A stretch of DNA of 64,000 nt from Chryseolinea serpens (GCF_900129725.1 NZ_FQWQ01000003.1:1-64000); one strand, 5' to 3'. Shown: positions 16,032-27,300, counted from the first letter of the stretch. Numbers and translations are program-made. The notes: a model not told the origin generated them from the letters alone.

Positions 16032-18152
16032 TCATCTCGGGAAGCTCATGGCCACCCCGCCGTCGACATTGAGAATGTTGCCGGTTGATTTATTTAATAA
16101 TCCGCCCACAAGGGCGAAGCAGGCGTTAGCGATGTCCTCGGGAAGAATTATTTCATTTAAAAGTGTCCGTTTGGCATAGAACGATGGCAATTCTTCTACC
16201 GACACACCGTATGCCTTTGCTCTTCCTTCGGCCCAGGCACCAGCCCAGATTTTGCTGTCGGCAATGACTGCGTCGGGATTTATTGTATTGACCCTTATTT
16301 TGTCAGCACCGAGTTCGGCGGCATTTAGTCTTGACAGATGAAGTTGGGCGGCTTTTGCTGAACCATAGCCAGCGTTGTTGGGGCCCGATACAAGGGCATT
16401 TTTGCTAACGATGTTGATCACGTCTCCTCCAACCGACTGCTTCCTCATGATCGTTAAGGCGCTTTTTGTCATAAGGAATTGACCTTTAACCAATACGTCA
16501 TAAAGCAGATCCCAGTCTTGTTCTGTGTGGTCTTCGAGTGCCTTTGATATGGAAAGTCCTGCATTGTTAACGATGATATCCAGCCCACCGAAATCCAGCG
16601 CGCTGGTTTTCATTGCCTCTTCGATATGCCCGGCGTTGGTAACATCCAGCAGGGTGGATGTGAACGCGTCTTTGCCAAATTCCAGTCTAAACTCTTCTTC
16701 AGCTTGTTTAATGCGAGTCGGATCGTTATCGCTCAAGACAACACAACCGCCTTCATTTACGAATTTCTTAGCGACTGCTTTTCCTATTCCGCCGGCACTT
16801 CCAGTTATAATTGCTACTCTGCCCGTAAGGGGTTTGGGTTTTGGCATTCGTTGGAGCTTCGCTTCTTCCAGTAACCAGTATTCGATATTGAAAGCTTCTT
16901 GTCTTGGAAGGGATGTGTAGGTGGAAATTGCCTCAGCGCCTTTCATCACGTTGATGGCGTTGATGTAGAACTCGGCAGCAACGCGTGCCGTTTGCTTGTC
17001 CTTGGCGAAAGTGAACATTCCAATTCCAGGGTATAAAATCACCACAGGGTTGGCATCTCTTATGGCAGGACTATTGGGATGTTTGCAGGATTTGTAGTAG
17101 TCCTGATACATCTGCCGGTAGGCCTCGAATTCAGGAGCGATTCTCTCCTTGATCTTTTTCCAATCCTTCAGATCTTCGTTAGGCTCTAGTGTCAAAACCA
17201 AGGGGCTGATCTTGGTCCGCAGGAAGTGGTCGGGACAGCTGGTGCCCATGGGTGCCAATCGTTCCAAGTCATTGGAATTGATGAATTCCAGGACTCGATC
17301 GTCATCGGTGAAATGACCAATCATTCTGTTATCCCTGGAGCAGAACCCACGAAGAACGGGAGCCAGCGCTGCGGCTTGACCTCTTCTTTCTTCTTTCGAT
17401 ATATTCTTAATTTTCTCGCCACCGAAGATTTTCTTTTTCGAATAGTGTTCTTTGAGGTATTCGGCGCATCGTTCTATGACTTCCAGCGTATTCACATAGC
17501 TTTCATAAGCCGTGTTACCCCAGGTAAAGAGCCCATGAGACCCCAGCATGATGCCGCGCAGATCGGGCTTTTCGTCGATGCACTGTTTTAACTTCAAGCC
17601 CAGGTCAAACCCGGGACGTTGCCAATCGACCCATCCAATTGTGCCGTTAAACAATTCTTGCGTTATTCGCTTTCCATCTTTTGAAGCTGCTATCGCAATG
17701 GCCGCATCGGGATGCAAGTGGTCGATGTGCTTAAAGGGGAGGAAACCATGGAGAGGAGTATCGATGGAGGGCGCTTTTGATGCAAGGTCAAAAATGCAAT
17801 GATTGAAAAGTTCAACCATTTCGTCTTCGTGGTCAATGCCCCGGTATATATTTTCGAGGCTTCTTAACCGGTCCACATAGAGTGCGGCAAGCCCGCTTCT
17901 TTTTAATGTGCCGATGTCTCCCCCAGACCCTTTCACCCACATCACTTCTGTTTTCTTTCCTGTAAGGGGATCGGTTGCCATTGCTTTGCAAGAAGTGTTG
18001 CCACCGCCATAGTTGGTCAAGCGTAGATCTGCTCCAAGCAGATTGGAACGATAGATCAATAAACCTACTTCATCATTCTGGAGTTGTTCTGCTTTATTTT
18101 TGTCCCAGAGGTAGCTGACGTGTTTGAACTTTGTTTGAGTAAGCGTTTCCAT
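16032..18152 (-). CDS. rhaD: Bifunctional rhamnulose-1-phosphate aldolase / short-chain dehydrogenase
   Basis: A 706-residue fusion. Residues ~1-430 are a class II aldolase domain with zinc-ligand histidines in HIDHLHPDAA (near 142-151) and GSHGLFTWG (near 204-212). Residues ~440-706 are a short-chain dehydrogenase with TGSAGGIG at 450-457, NNAG near 529-532 and catalytic YGSAK (Tyr596, Lys600). The aldolase splits L-rhamnulose 1-phosphate into dihydroxyacetone phosphate and L-lactaldehyde; the dehydrogenase oxidises lactaldehyde to L-lactate with NAD. Fusions of this kind are known in rhamnose operons of Bacillus and Bacteroidetes. The adjacent lutABC genes then take the lactate. Confidence 0.93.
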   Translation of the reverse strand: METLTQTKFKHVSYLWDKNKAEQLQNDEVGLLIYRSNLLGADLRLTNYGGGNTSCKAMATDPLTGKKTEVMWVKGSGGDIGTLKRSGLAALYVDRLRSLENIYRGIDHEDEMVELFNHCIFDLASKAPSIDTPLHGFLPFKHIDHLHPDAAIAIAASKDGKRITQELFNGTIGWVDWQRPGFDLGLKLKQCIDEKPDLRGIMLGSHGLFTWGNTAYESYVNTLEVIERCAEYLKEHYSKKKIFGGEKIKNISKEERRGQAAALAPVLRGFCSRDNRMIGHFTDDDRVLEFINSNDLERLAPMGTSCPDHFLRTKISPLVLTLEPNEDLKDWKKIKERIAPEFEAYRQMYQDYYKSCKHPNSPAIRDANPVVILYPGIGMFTFAKDKQTARVAAEFYINAINVMKGAEAISTYTSLPRQEAFNIEYWLLEEAKLQRMPKPKPLTGRVAIITGSAGGIGKAVAKKFVNEGGCVVLSDNDPTRIKQAEEEFRLEFGKDAFTSTLLDVTNAGHIEEAMKTSALDFGGLDIIVNNAGLSISKALEDHTEQDWDLLYDVLVKGQFLMTKSALTIMRKQSVGGDVINIVSKNALVSGPNNAGYGSAKAAQLHLSRLNAAELGADKIRVNTINPDAVIADSKIWAGAWAEGRAKAYGVSVEELPSFYAKRTLLNEIILPEDIANACFALVGGLLNKSTGNILNVDGGVAMSFPR

Positions 18153-18172
18153 AGTTGTAGGTTGTTAAAGCG

Positions 18173-19228
18173 TTATGAAATTGAGTTTCCGTATCCTACC
18201 AGGACCACCGAAAGTACTATTGTTAAAATTCCTGCCGTTATAGCAAGTTTGGTTTTTTGATTGACACCACTCCATTCTTTTAAGAGGATTCCCCAGATGT
18301 TGGATATTAGTATAATGAATGCCATGTGGAGAATCCAGGAGCTAGCGCCATTGCCGAGTTTGCTTTCGCCCATTCCATAAAAGAAGAATTGTAGAAACCA
18401 GGTGGTTCCCGCCAGTGCAGCAAAAAGGTAATTGGAACTTAAGCGTGTTTTGCTATCTGTATAATTTTTGAAACTTCCGTTTTTGAAATTCAAGAAAATG
18501 CACCAGACTAGATTAGTTGTCAAGCCTCCCCACAGTAAAACAACATACGTGACGTTATTTTGAAAGAGGGGATTGTAGCCTGCCTGTACGGCCATCTCGG
18601 CCATAGGTTTACCCGCCTCGATCCCGAAGTTGAAGCAAGCACTAAGTATACCCGAAATCGTAGCGACACCGAGTCCTTTGAATAGATTGAATTCAACAAT
18701 TGAATTGTTTTGCCCACCAGATTCGGAAGTTTTTTCTTTGATCATGCCTGCGTAACCGCAAAGCGCAATGCCGGCAAGGCAAACCAAAACACCAAGAAGG
18801 ACAAGTCGACCGCCATTACTCGCCAGCAGGTCATGGAAGGAGACCTTTCCGTCAACGTGATTTATGGCGTAGTAAATGGAAGGTATCAGCGCTCCAAACG
18901 CCGCGCAATAACCCAACGTCACCGAATTTCCCAAGGACATTCCCAGATATCGAATGCCTAGGCCATAGGTTAGACCGCCGATGCCCCAGAGGGTACCCAT
19001 GAGGTAAGTCAAGGCAATTACATGAATCGGTGTGAAGGAAATAACGGATGCGAATGCCGGGATCGTTAGGGCTGCGGCAAGCGGTGGAACGACTAGCCAG
19101 GAGAACAGACCCCCAACCAACCAGTAAGATTCCCATGACCAATCTTTTATTTTTTTGAATGGAAGATAGAAGCTACCGGATGCGAAACCTCCAATGAAAT
19201 GAAACACGATCCCTAAAACAGCCGTCAT
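18173..19228 (-). CDS. rhaT: L-rhamnose/H+ symporter RhaT
   Basis: A 351-residue integral membrane protein with about ten hydrophobic segments, of the RhaT family. Typical segments are the N-terminal GIVFHFIGGFASGSFYLPFKKIK, GTLWGIGGLTYGLGIRYLGMSLGN, and WFLQFFFYGMGESKLGNGASSWILHM near the C-terminus. It imports L-rhamnose across the inner membrane. It is the first gene of the minus-strand operon rhaT-rhaD-rhaI-rhaB-lutABC; its promoter region carries a TGTCAT-N8-ATGACC palindrome at 19276-19295. Confidence 0.93.
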   Translation of the reverse strand: MTAVLGIVFHFIGGFASGSFYLPFKKIKDWSWESYWLVGGLFSWLVVPPLAAALTIPAFASVISFTPIHVIALTYLMGTLWGIGGLTYGLGIRYLGMSLGNSVTLGYCAAFGALIPSIYYAINHVDGKVSFHDLLASNGGRLVLLGVLVCLAGIALCGYAGMIKEKTSESGGQNNSIVEFNLFKGLGVATISGILSACFNFGIEAGKPMAEMAVQAGYNPLFQNNVTYVVLLWGGLTTNLVWCIFLNFKNGSFKNYTDSKTRLSSNYLFAALAGTTWFLQFFFYGMGESKLGNGASSWILHMAFIILISNIWGILLKEWSGVNQKTKLAITAGILTIVLSVVLVGYGNSIS

Positions 19229-19727
19229 GATTTTAATTTAGTCTTTTCAAATTTAGGTATCGACCACAAACAAGCTGTCATGAACTGGTATGACCGCATT
19301 TTCGATTTAACAATCAAAGATGTCATGCAATTTTGTCGCTACCGGTATGTGTTATGTAATGCATACTAGCATGATGTTGGCATCCTGCGCTGTCTGCACT
19401 TGACATCTCGTTCAGCGCAAACTACAAACTCACTTTAAGTAGATACTGCTCAACTGCGCGCTGCTATGGTCGCGAGTGTTTATAGAAGTTGCGGTTCTGG
19501 TTCAAGACGAAATGTTGCGGTGCCATGGCTTTGTTTATCTGCATCCAATGTCTTGTGGTGAGTTCAAATCTTAAGCGGTCAGATTCAACGGATTAGAAGG
19601 TCTAAAAGTTTAGGTGCCAGATAACAATACTGCAAATGTTGTAAAATTTACACTTTCAAATGGCATGACAGAGCATGACAGTACGGATGTCAGGTAACCT
19701 TATATTTGATTGTATGAGGGACCCTTT
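19229..19727. promoter_or_regulatory. Divergent rhamnose promoter region with ATGACA/TGTCAT boxes
   Basis: About 500 bp between rhaT (minus) and the GH106 gene (plus), with no gene visible. It holds TGTCATGAACTGGTATGACC at 19276-19295 (an inverted repeat of TGTCAT and ATGACC), TGTCATG at 19321-19327, and a tandem pair GGCATGACA-GAGCATGACA at 19662-19680. A similar ATGACA box lies before the SusC gene. These are likely operators of the GntR-type regulator encoded at 23074. Confidence 0.6.
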
Positions 19728-22700
19728 ATGAAAAAAGTACATTTATTGATCCCATTTCTTTTTTTTCAATGCGTGGCTATCGCTCAGACGGATAGTACCT
19801 ATTTGATGTTTGTTTCACCGCCAGATGCAGCTAAGCCGCGCGTGTGGTGGCATTGGATGAATGGAAATATTACAAAGGATGGTATCCGCAAAGACTTACT
19901 TTGGATGAAGCGGACCGGTATTGGCGGTTTTCAGAATTTTGATGCCAGCCTGATGACGCCTCAAGTTGTGCAAAAGCGGCTTACGTACATGACTCCCGAG
20001 TGGAAGGATGCATTTCGGTATACTACAAAGCTGGCGGATTCATTAGGTCTGGAGATGGCCATTGCGGGGTCACCAGGGTGGAGTGAGACGGGCGGCCCGT
20101 GGGTGAAGCCCGAGGATGGTATGAAGAAGTTGGTGTGGACGGAGACCCGCGTAAAAGGTGGCGCTTCCAATATTAAATTGGAGAGACAGGCCGGCATTAC
20201 TGGACCTTTTCAGAATATTGTCAAACTCCCTGGTTTTGGAGAGTCTGTCGAGGCGGAAAAATTGCCGCTGTTCTATAAGGATGTTGCAGTGATCGCTTTC
20301 AGATTACCAGCTGCCGACAAGTCTTTAAATGATTTAAAGGCAGCCGTAACATCAAGCGGTGGGAAGTTCTCCCTACAGCAATTGACTGATGGCGATTTAA
20401 ACACCTCGATTCTTTTGCCAAGAGATTCTGTGTCCGGATTCGCGTGGATTCAATTTGCATTCCCACAACCTCAAACCATTAAAGCCATAACCATGGTGGG
20501 CGGAGGTTACGCCGGGATCTTCGGCATGGGAGCCGACCCTAAAGATTCAAGAACATTGGAGGCCAGCGATGACGGAGTTCATTTTAAATCTATTTGCGTG
20601 ATTCCGCCTGGAGGAGTTCTTCAGCAAACCATCAATATACCCGTAACAACCGCGAAATATTTTAGAGTATCCGTTAAGAATCCGCCGGCACAAGCCAATG
20701 GATTTGCTGCTATGATGGGTGGCGGCGGGCCCCCGGTTACGCCTCCCGGAACTCGCATTGCGGAAGTTGCCCTTCATCCGATAGTTCGGGTTCAAATGAT
20801 TGAAGAGAAGGATGCTTTCGTGCCCGACGCAGCACTTTTTTTAAAACTTACTCCGCCAACGATTGATGTTGTTGGGACTTCAGATATCCTGGACCTAACC
20901 AGCAAATTGGGTGAGGATGGCGTGCTTCGCTGGACAGCTCCAAGTGGAGAGTGGAAGGTAATCCGATTCGGATATTCCTTGATGGGGATTAACAACCATC
21001 CGGCATCGCCAGAGGCAACGGGATTAGAAGTTGACAAGCTGGATCCTGAAGCCATCAAACGATATTTCGCAACCTATCTCGATCAATACAAGGACGCCAC
21101 TGGCGGTTTGATGGGAAAAAGGGGCTTGCAGTATATGGTGACAGACAGTTGGGAGGCGGGAGCGCAAAACTGGACCGCCAACCTTCCTGGAGAGTTTCAG
21201 AAGAGACGTGGCTACAGCATGTTACAGTGGATGCCGGTGTTGGCGGGCAACGTTGTGAAAAGCCCGGAAGCCAGTGAGCAATTTCTCTTTGATTTTAGGA
21301 AAACGTTGAGTGATATGGTTGCCGAGTATCACTATGATGGGCTCACTAAAATTCTCGCTGAGCGCGGGATGAAGCGCTATTCGGAATCCCACGAAAATGG
21401 TCGGGCGCTTATTGCCGACGGCATGGAGGTAAAGCGAACCGCCGCGGTTCCCATGTCGGCGATCTGGACGCCAAACGTTTTTATCAATCAAAATGACTTG
21501 ACCTACCATACAGCAGATATTCGTGAGTCTGCTTCGGTTGCACATATCTATGGCCAAAATATAGTTGCCGCAGAATCCCTTACGGCATTAGGGGTGCCGG
21601 CTGCTGCGTGGTCCTATTCGCCCGAGATATTAAAGCCAACTGCGGATCTCGCGTTGGCACATGGACTTAACCGATTCGTCATTCATACGTCAGTGCATCA
21701 ACCTGTGGATGACAAAATTCCCGGGCTGGGTCTTGGACCTTTCGGTCAATGGTTTAACAGACACGATACCTGGGCAGAGCAAGCCAAGGCGTGGACTGAC
21801 TACTTAAGTCGCAGTTCCTATCTATTACAACAAGGGAAATTTGTAGCAGATGTGGTGTATTACTATGGGGAAGATAATAACATTACCGGTTTGTTCGGAA
21901 AAAAGATGCCCAATATTCCGCCAGGTTACAATTTTGACTTTATCAATGCAGATATACTGGTAAACTTGATCGCTGCAAAGGATAAGAAATTGACAACCCC
22001 AAGTGGGATGGTGTACCAGGTTTTGGCACTGGATGAAAATGCAAAAAGAATGTCTTTGCCCGTGCTGCGGAAACTTAGCAAGTTGGTGAAGGATGGGGTT
22101 GTAATAACCGGTCCGAAACCCGAAGCGACGCCGAGTTTATCAGATGATCAAAATGAGTTTCAAAAGCTAGTAAATGAAATCTGGAATTCCGGAAATTCGA
22201 ACGTCTTTCAAAATAAAGCATTGGCAGAGGTATTGTCTTCCCTCAAGATCGGCCCGGACTTTGCCTATACGAAAGCCAGCCCGAAATCAAATCTTCTGTA
22301 TGTCCACAGGCAATTGCCTGGCCGCGATATTTATTGGGTAAATAATCGCACCGACCAGGACGAAAACGTAGATGTTGAATTCAGAATTTCCGGAAAGGTT
22401 CCGGAGCTTTGGCATCCTGAAACCGGTAAATCGGAAGCCATTTCCTTTAGCACCCTCAATGGAATAACGAAGGCTAAGTTGCGTCTCAGTCCAAATGATG
22501 CGGTGTTTGTCGTGTTCGGAAATAATGCAAAAGCTGCCGTTGTTCAAACCTTGGCACAGGAGAAAATACTTTCAACATTAGATGGAAACTGGAAAGTGAG
22601 TTTTCAGAAGGATCGCGGCGCACCAGCGACAGCATCATTTGACAAGTTGGTGTCATTTACAGAAAGCGACGATCCTGGAATAAAATATTTCTCAGGCACA

Positions 22701-23048
22701 TCAATTTATACGAAATCGGTATCAGCCGATAAAAGCTGGCTCAATGCTGAAGCTCAGGTATGGTTGGATTTGGGTGAGGTGAAGAACCTTGCTGAAGTTT
22801 TGATAAATGGAAAGTCAATGGGAATAGTTTGGAAGAAGCCATTTCGTGTTGACATCTCCAACCAGTTAAAGGCCGGTGAAAATACAATTGAAATAAGGGT
22901 TACTAACCTTTGGGTGAATCGTTTGATCGGAGATCAACAACCAGGCGTTGCAAACAGAATCACGTACACAACTATGCCGTTCTATCAAGCGAGTTCACCA
23001 TTGTTGCCTTCCGGTTTGCTTGGCCCGGTAAAGATTCTTTCTTATTAA
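19728..23048 (+). CDS. Glycoside hydrolase family 106 alpha-L-rhamnosidase
   Basis: About 1106 residues with a signal peptide (MKKVHLLIPFLFFQC...AIAQ). The N-terminal PRVWWHWMNGNITKDGIRKDL followed by GIGGFQNFDA is the hallmark of GH106. Later blocks SHENGRALIADGMEVKRTAA and AESLTALGVPAAAWSYSPE belong to the catalytic region, and the C-terminus ends in a beta-sandwich (VWLDLGEVKNLAEVLINGKSMGIVWKKPF). The ATG at 19728 is preferred to a TTG at 19710, because it opens the signal peptide. GH106 enzymes cleave terminal L-rhamnose from complex glycans and plant glycosides. It is divergent from the rhamnose catabolic operon. Confidence 0.9.
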   Translation: MKKVHLLIPFLFFQCVAIAQTDSTYLMFVSPPDAAKPRVWWHWMNGNITKDGIRKDLLWMKRTGIGGFQNFDASLMTPQVVQKRLTYMTPEWKDAFRYTTKLADSLGLEMAIAGSPGWSETGGPWVKPEDGMKKLVWTETRVKGGASNIKLERQAGITGPFQNIVKLPGFGESVEAEKLPLFYKDVAVIAFRLPAADKSLNDLKAAVTSSGGKFSLQQLTDGDLNTSILLPRDSVSGFAWIQFAFPQPQTIKAITMVGGGYAGIFGMGADPKDSRTLEASDDGVHFKSICVIPPGGVLQQTINIPVTTAKYFRVSVKNPPAQANGFAAMMGGGGPPVTPPGTRIAEVALHPIVRVQMIEEKDAFVPDAALFLKLTPPTIDVVGTSDILDLTSKLGEDGVLRWTAPSGEWKVIRFGYSLMGINNHPASPEATGLEVDKLDPEAIKRYFATYLDQYKDATGGLMGKRGLQYMVTDSWEAGAQNWTANLPGEFQKRRGYSMLQWMPVLAGNVVKSPEASEQFLFDFRKTLSDMVAEYHYDGLTKILAERGMKRYSESHENGRALIADGMEVKRTAAVPMSAIWTPNVFINQNDLTYHTADIRESASVAHIYGQNIVAAESLTALGVPAAAWSYSPEILKPTADLALAHGLNRFVIHTSVHQPVDDKIPGLGLGPFGQWFNRHDTWAEQAKAWTDYLSRSSYLLQQGKFVADVVYYYGEDNNITGLFGKKMPNIPPGYNFDFINADILVNLIAAKDKKLTTPSGMVYQVLALDENAKRMSLPVLRKLSKLVKDGVVITGPKPEATPSLSDDQNEFQKLVNEIWNSGNSNVFQNKALAEVLSSLKIGPDFAYTKASPKSNLLYVHRQLPGRDIYWVNNRTDQDENVDVEFRISGKVPELWHPETGKSEAISFSTLNGITKAKLRLSPNDAVFVVFGNNAKAAVVQTLAQEKILSTLDGNWKVSFQKDRGAPATASFDKLVSFTESDDPGIKYFSGTSIYTKSVSADKSWLNAEAQVWLDLGEVKNLAEVLINGKSMGIVWKKPFRVDISNQLKAGENTIEIRVTNLWVNRLIGDQQPGVANRITYTTMPFYQASSPLLPSGLLGPVKILSY

Positions 23049-23073
23049 TTAGAGGCTTTTGAACAAGCTTGCT

Positions 23074-24105
23074 ATGAGTAAGTCACCTATTTACGACCAT
23101 ATCGTTCTTGACGATCAATCAGCGACTCCAAAATACCAGCAGTTGGTTAACTGTATTATAAACGGGGTCCAGATGGGGTATATTAAAAAGGATGATATTC
23201 TTCCATCGCTGAATGACTTGAGTATTGAATTTGAAATTTCACGCGACACTGCCGAACGCGGATACAAGCACTTGAAGGACTTGGGAGTGATTGCGTCTGT
23301 TCCTGGGAAGGGCTATTTTATTAAAAACACAGAGATCAGTCAGCCGTTGAGGGTTTTTCTACTCTTCAATAAGCTGAGCCCTCACAAGAAGATAATATAC
23401 GATTCCTTTGTAGCGGCCCTCGATCAACAAGCGGCTATTGATTTTTATATCTATGACAATAACTTTTCCTTTTTTAAGAAATTGTTGAGCAGCAAAAAAG
23501 ATGGATACACGCATTATGTGATCATACCGCATTTTTTGGAAGGAGGAGAGAATGCCCACGAAGTCATCAATTTGATTGACAAAAACAAACTGATCCTGGT
23601 CGATAAACTCCAACCGGAGGTTACCGGCACGTTTGGCGCTGTCTATGAAAATTTTGAGAAAGACATTTTTGAGGCTTTGAACCAAGCCCTTCCTCAGTTG
23701 TCAAAATATCATACCATTAAGATCATCTTTCCTGAGTATTCCTATTTTCCAAAGGAAATCCTGAAAGGCTTTAGCAACTTCTGTGTTGCCTATGCCTTTA
23801 ATCACAAAGTGGTTCATAATATACTGGATGAGCCTATTAACGCCGGGGAAGTGTTCATAAATTTAATGGAGGACGACCTGGTGAGGCTTATAGAAAAAAT
23901 CATTACTACTCACCTTGTCGTCGGTAAAGACGTGGGTGTGATCTCTTATAATGAGACACCTGTAAAGAAGGTAATACTTGATGGGATCACGACTATATCG
24001 ACGGATTTTAAAATGATTGGTGAAAAAGCGGCTGAACTGATATTGACAAATTCGAGAGCCCAAATAGAGGTTCCTTTTTACCTTAACCTGCGCCCTTCAC
24101 TGTAG
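23074..24105 (+). CDS. GntR-family regulator with sugar-sensing domain
   Basis: About 343 residues. The N-terminal ~75 residues are a GntR winged helix (TPKYQQLVNCIINGVQMGYIKK, PSLNDLSIEFEISRDTAERGYKHLKDLGVI with wing PGKGYFI). The rest resembles a LacI-type periplasmic-binding fold, ending GITTISTDFKMIGEKAAELIL. Such GntR/LacI-hybrid regulators control sugar regulons in Bacteroidetes. It lies between the GH106 gene and susC, and ATGACA/TGTCAT boxes occur in both flanking promoter regions, so it is the likely rhamnose regulator. I take the ATG at 23074; the TTG at 23059 is an alternative. Confidence 0.85.
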   Translation: MSKSPIYDHIVLDDQSATPKYQQLVNCIINGVQMGYIKKDDILPSLNDLSIEFEISRDTAERGYKHLKDLGVIASVPGKGYFIKNTEISQPLRVFLLFNKLSPHKKIIYDSFVAALDQQAAIDFYIYDNNFSFFKKLLSSKKDGYTHYVIIPHFLEGGENAHEVINLIDKNKLILVDKLQPEVTGTFGAVYENFEKDIFEALNQALPQLSKYHTIKIIFPEYSYFPKEILKGFSNFCVAYAFNHKVVHNILDEPINAGEVFINLMEDDLVRLIEKIITTHLVVGKDVGVISYNETPVKKVILDGITTISTDFKMIGEKAAELILTNSRAQIEVPFYLNLRPSL

Positions 24106-24214
24106 GAGAAGGAATTTTGAGGCCTTTAGCGTCCAAGTGAGGATACCATCTTCCACTAACGGATTGCCTATGCCCGTTATCAATTTTAATAGAAGACTAT
24201 GCTATCAGTACAGT

Positions 24215-24243
24215 CCATGAGAGATCATCACACATCATGACAG
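24215..24243. promoter_or_regulatory. Candidate GntR-regulator operator upstream of susC
   Basis: CCATGAGAGATCAT and CATCATGACAG contain two half-sites like those in the rhaT/GH106 divergent region. The block sits about 70 bp before the SusC start. The assignment rests on motif recurrence only. Confidence 0.4.
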
Positions 24244-24309
24244 TTATTTTCGCACACGTTTGCAATTTGTACTCTATATCAACTCAAACACTCACCACTT
24301 AAATCGAAA

Positions 24310-27300
24310 ATGTTTATGAGTAAAAATTTTACATCTCAATGGAAAGGAGTATTTCTGTTGGCACTTCTGCTGGCAGCGATGCTTTGTTATCAACCAGCGC
24401 ATGCTCAAGGTTCGCGGGTTTCCGGAAGGATTTCAGACGGTGCCGACGGATCGCCGATCCCTGGAGTGAACGTCATTGTCAAAGGAACATCGACGGGTTC
24501 TTCAACCGACGCGAATGGGAGTTTCGTGATAAACGTTGAAGACCCTAACGCTGTTCTTGTGTTTTCATTTATCGGGTATAGTACGCAAGAGATCCCCTTA
24601 AATGGAAAAAGTTCAGTCGACGTGGTAATGCAACCGGATACTCAGACCCTTGGCGAGGTCGTTGTTGTTGGTTATGGTTCACAAAGTCAACGCGAAGTCA
24701 CTGGGTCTGTTCAGCAAGTGAAAGGGGATGAGTTCAAAGACATCCCGGTTTCGCAGATTACGCAGAAATTGCAAGGTCGACTCACGGGCGTTCAGATCAG
24801 TCAGAATACTGGTAAGCCCGGACAAGGTATGCAGGTGAGGATTCGTGGACAGATCTCATTGGTAGCTGGAAGTGACCCGCTCTATGTTGTGGATGGTTTT
24901 CCAATTGTTGGTGACATTAGCAATATTAACCCAGACGAGATTGAGAACATTTCAGTGCTGAAAGATGCAGCGTCTACTTCGCTCTATGGGTCAAGAGCTG
25001 CCAATGGTGTTGTAATGGTTACAACCAAGAAGGCTCAAGCTGGTAGGACGACTGTAGGCTTCAGTGCCTACTATGGAGTACAGCAAGTGCCACAAAAGGG
25101 TCGCCCTCAAGTAATGAATGGTCAGGAGTTCGCGCAGTTTAAAAAAGAATCGGCAGAAGATCTTGGCGTTACGCCAGATCCTGCATTTCAAAATCCGTCG
25201 CAATATGGAAAAGGCTATGATTGGTATGATGCCATGTTGCGCTCAGCGCCAATCCAGAACTATAGCGTGTCGTTGGCGTCGAGTAATGATAAAGCATCTG
25301 CCTCGGCGGTACTTGGTTATTTCAATCAGGACGGTGTTTTGTTAAACTCCAATTATAAGCGATACTCGTTGCGGGTCAATACTGAATATAAAGTCTCAGA
25401 TAAGGTAAAAATAGGATTTAATGCAGCACCATTATTTTCTATTAATAATACCCCTAGTACAGATGGCGCGTTTTATGCTACAAACCAAAATTCAGCTGTA
25501 CCCGGTGGTTTACTTAACAATGCTTTGCTTACATGGCCAATTCTACCGTACAAAAATGCGGATGGCACTGTGCCATTGACTGCATTTATTCCCGGAGTGA
25601 GCGCGTTCCCTACGCCGAACTGGTATCGATCACTGAACGATGTAACAAACAAAACACAAACGACACGACTGATCTCGAACGCATTTGTTCAGTTCGAACT
25701 ACTGAAGGGTTTAACGTTTAAGACGAGTCTCAACGCAGATGTTGGAAATAGTAATTTCATAAACTTTAAGCCAACGACCGCATCTGAGGCGTTGTTTACA
25801 CCTCCGCCGCCAACTATTTCGACTTCAATCCGCAACGAGACACGTTACTATTCGTGGTTGAATGAAAATACGCTTACCTACAAGACGTCATTCGGAGATC
25901 ACAACCTTGAAATCCTGGGGGGATTTTCATCACAGCGTTATCGAATGGATTATACGCAAACCAGATGGACGGATTTTTCTGATGATCGCCTAAAAACCCT
26001 TCAAACTGCCACTAACATTGACCGGACACAAAGCCGGGACGACGTTCAGGAATGGAGCCTTCTTTCCTATTTCGCCCGCGCGAACTACAACTTCAAAGGT
26101 AAATATCTCTTTTCCGTTGCCTTACGCCGGGATGGTTCGTCTAGATTTGGTTCGGATAACAAGTGGGGTACTTTCCCTTCTGTCTCCGCAGGTTGGAATA
26201 TCTCCGATGAAGCATTCATGAGTGGTGTGAAGCCGATCTCTGTGTTAAAGCTGAGAGCTAGCTATGGCACCGTCGGAAACAACAACATCGGTAACTATAC
26301 GCAATACGCAACGGTCAGCACCACTACAAACGCGATTTTCGGGTCGACACTCGCCCCTGGAGCAAGTTTGACAACACTCGGTAATAAAAACCTTGGCTGG
26401 GAAACCACAAAGGCAGTTGATGTCGGGTTAGACGTTGGCTTGTTCAATGATCGAATCAGTTTTGTTTATGATTTCTATACAAAGAACACGAGTAACCTTC
26501 TTTACAGCGTCGCTGTTCCACAAGAATCGGGCTTCCAAAACTTCAATGGTAACATTGGTGAGCTCAAGTTCTGGGGTCATGAATTTACGATCAGCAGCAA
26601 GAATACCGTTGGTAAGGTAAAATGGAATACCGATTTCAATATCGCATTTAACGATAATAAAGTTGTTGCACTGTCGGCTGGAGTTGACAGGATCTACGGC
26701 GGTCAAAACGGTTATGCTACGTTGACTCAAGTAGGCCATAGAGTTGGTCAGTTTTGGGGTATGGTGCAGGATGGTGTGTACAAGAACCAAGCGGACTTTG
26801 ATAGTTCACCTAAAGCGGCGGCTTCTCAAGTTGGGACGGTCAAGTTTAAAGATGTCAATGGAGACGGCGTAATTACCAATGGCGGTGATAAAGACGATAG
26901 AACATATATTGGAAACCCTTTCCCGACAGCTGTTTTTGGCCTCACGAACACGGTGCGGTATAGTAATTTTGACCTCACGGTTGTGCTCTCAGGTACACAC
27001 GGCAACAGCGTTGCTGTCATGACCGATCAAGGTACAACCAACCTCGATGGTGTATTCAATGTGCTCAAAGAGGTTAAAGACAGATGGAGATCTCCGGAAA
27101 ACCCGGGCGCCGGTAAGTACGGCAAGACGACTAGCGGTACAGCGAACGAGCGCGACTGGTTCCATACCAGATTCATCAGTGACGGATCCAATATCACGGT
27201 CAGAAACATCACGCTTGGATACAACGTTCCGCTCAAGAGGAATTTCATTAGTGGCGTAAGGCTCTATGCCAGTGTTCAGAACCTTTACAGGTTCACCAAC

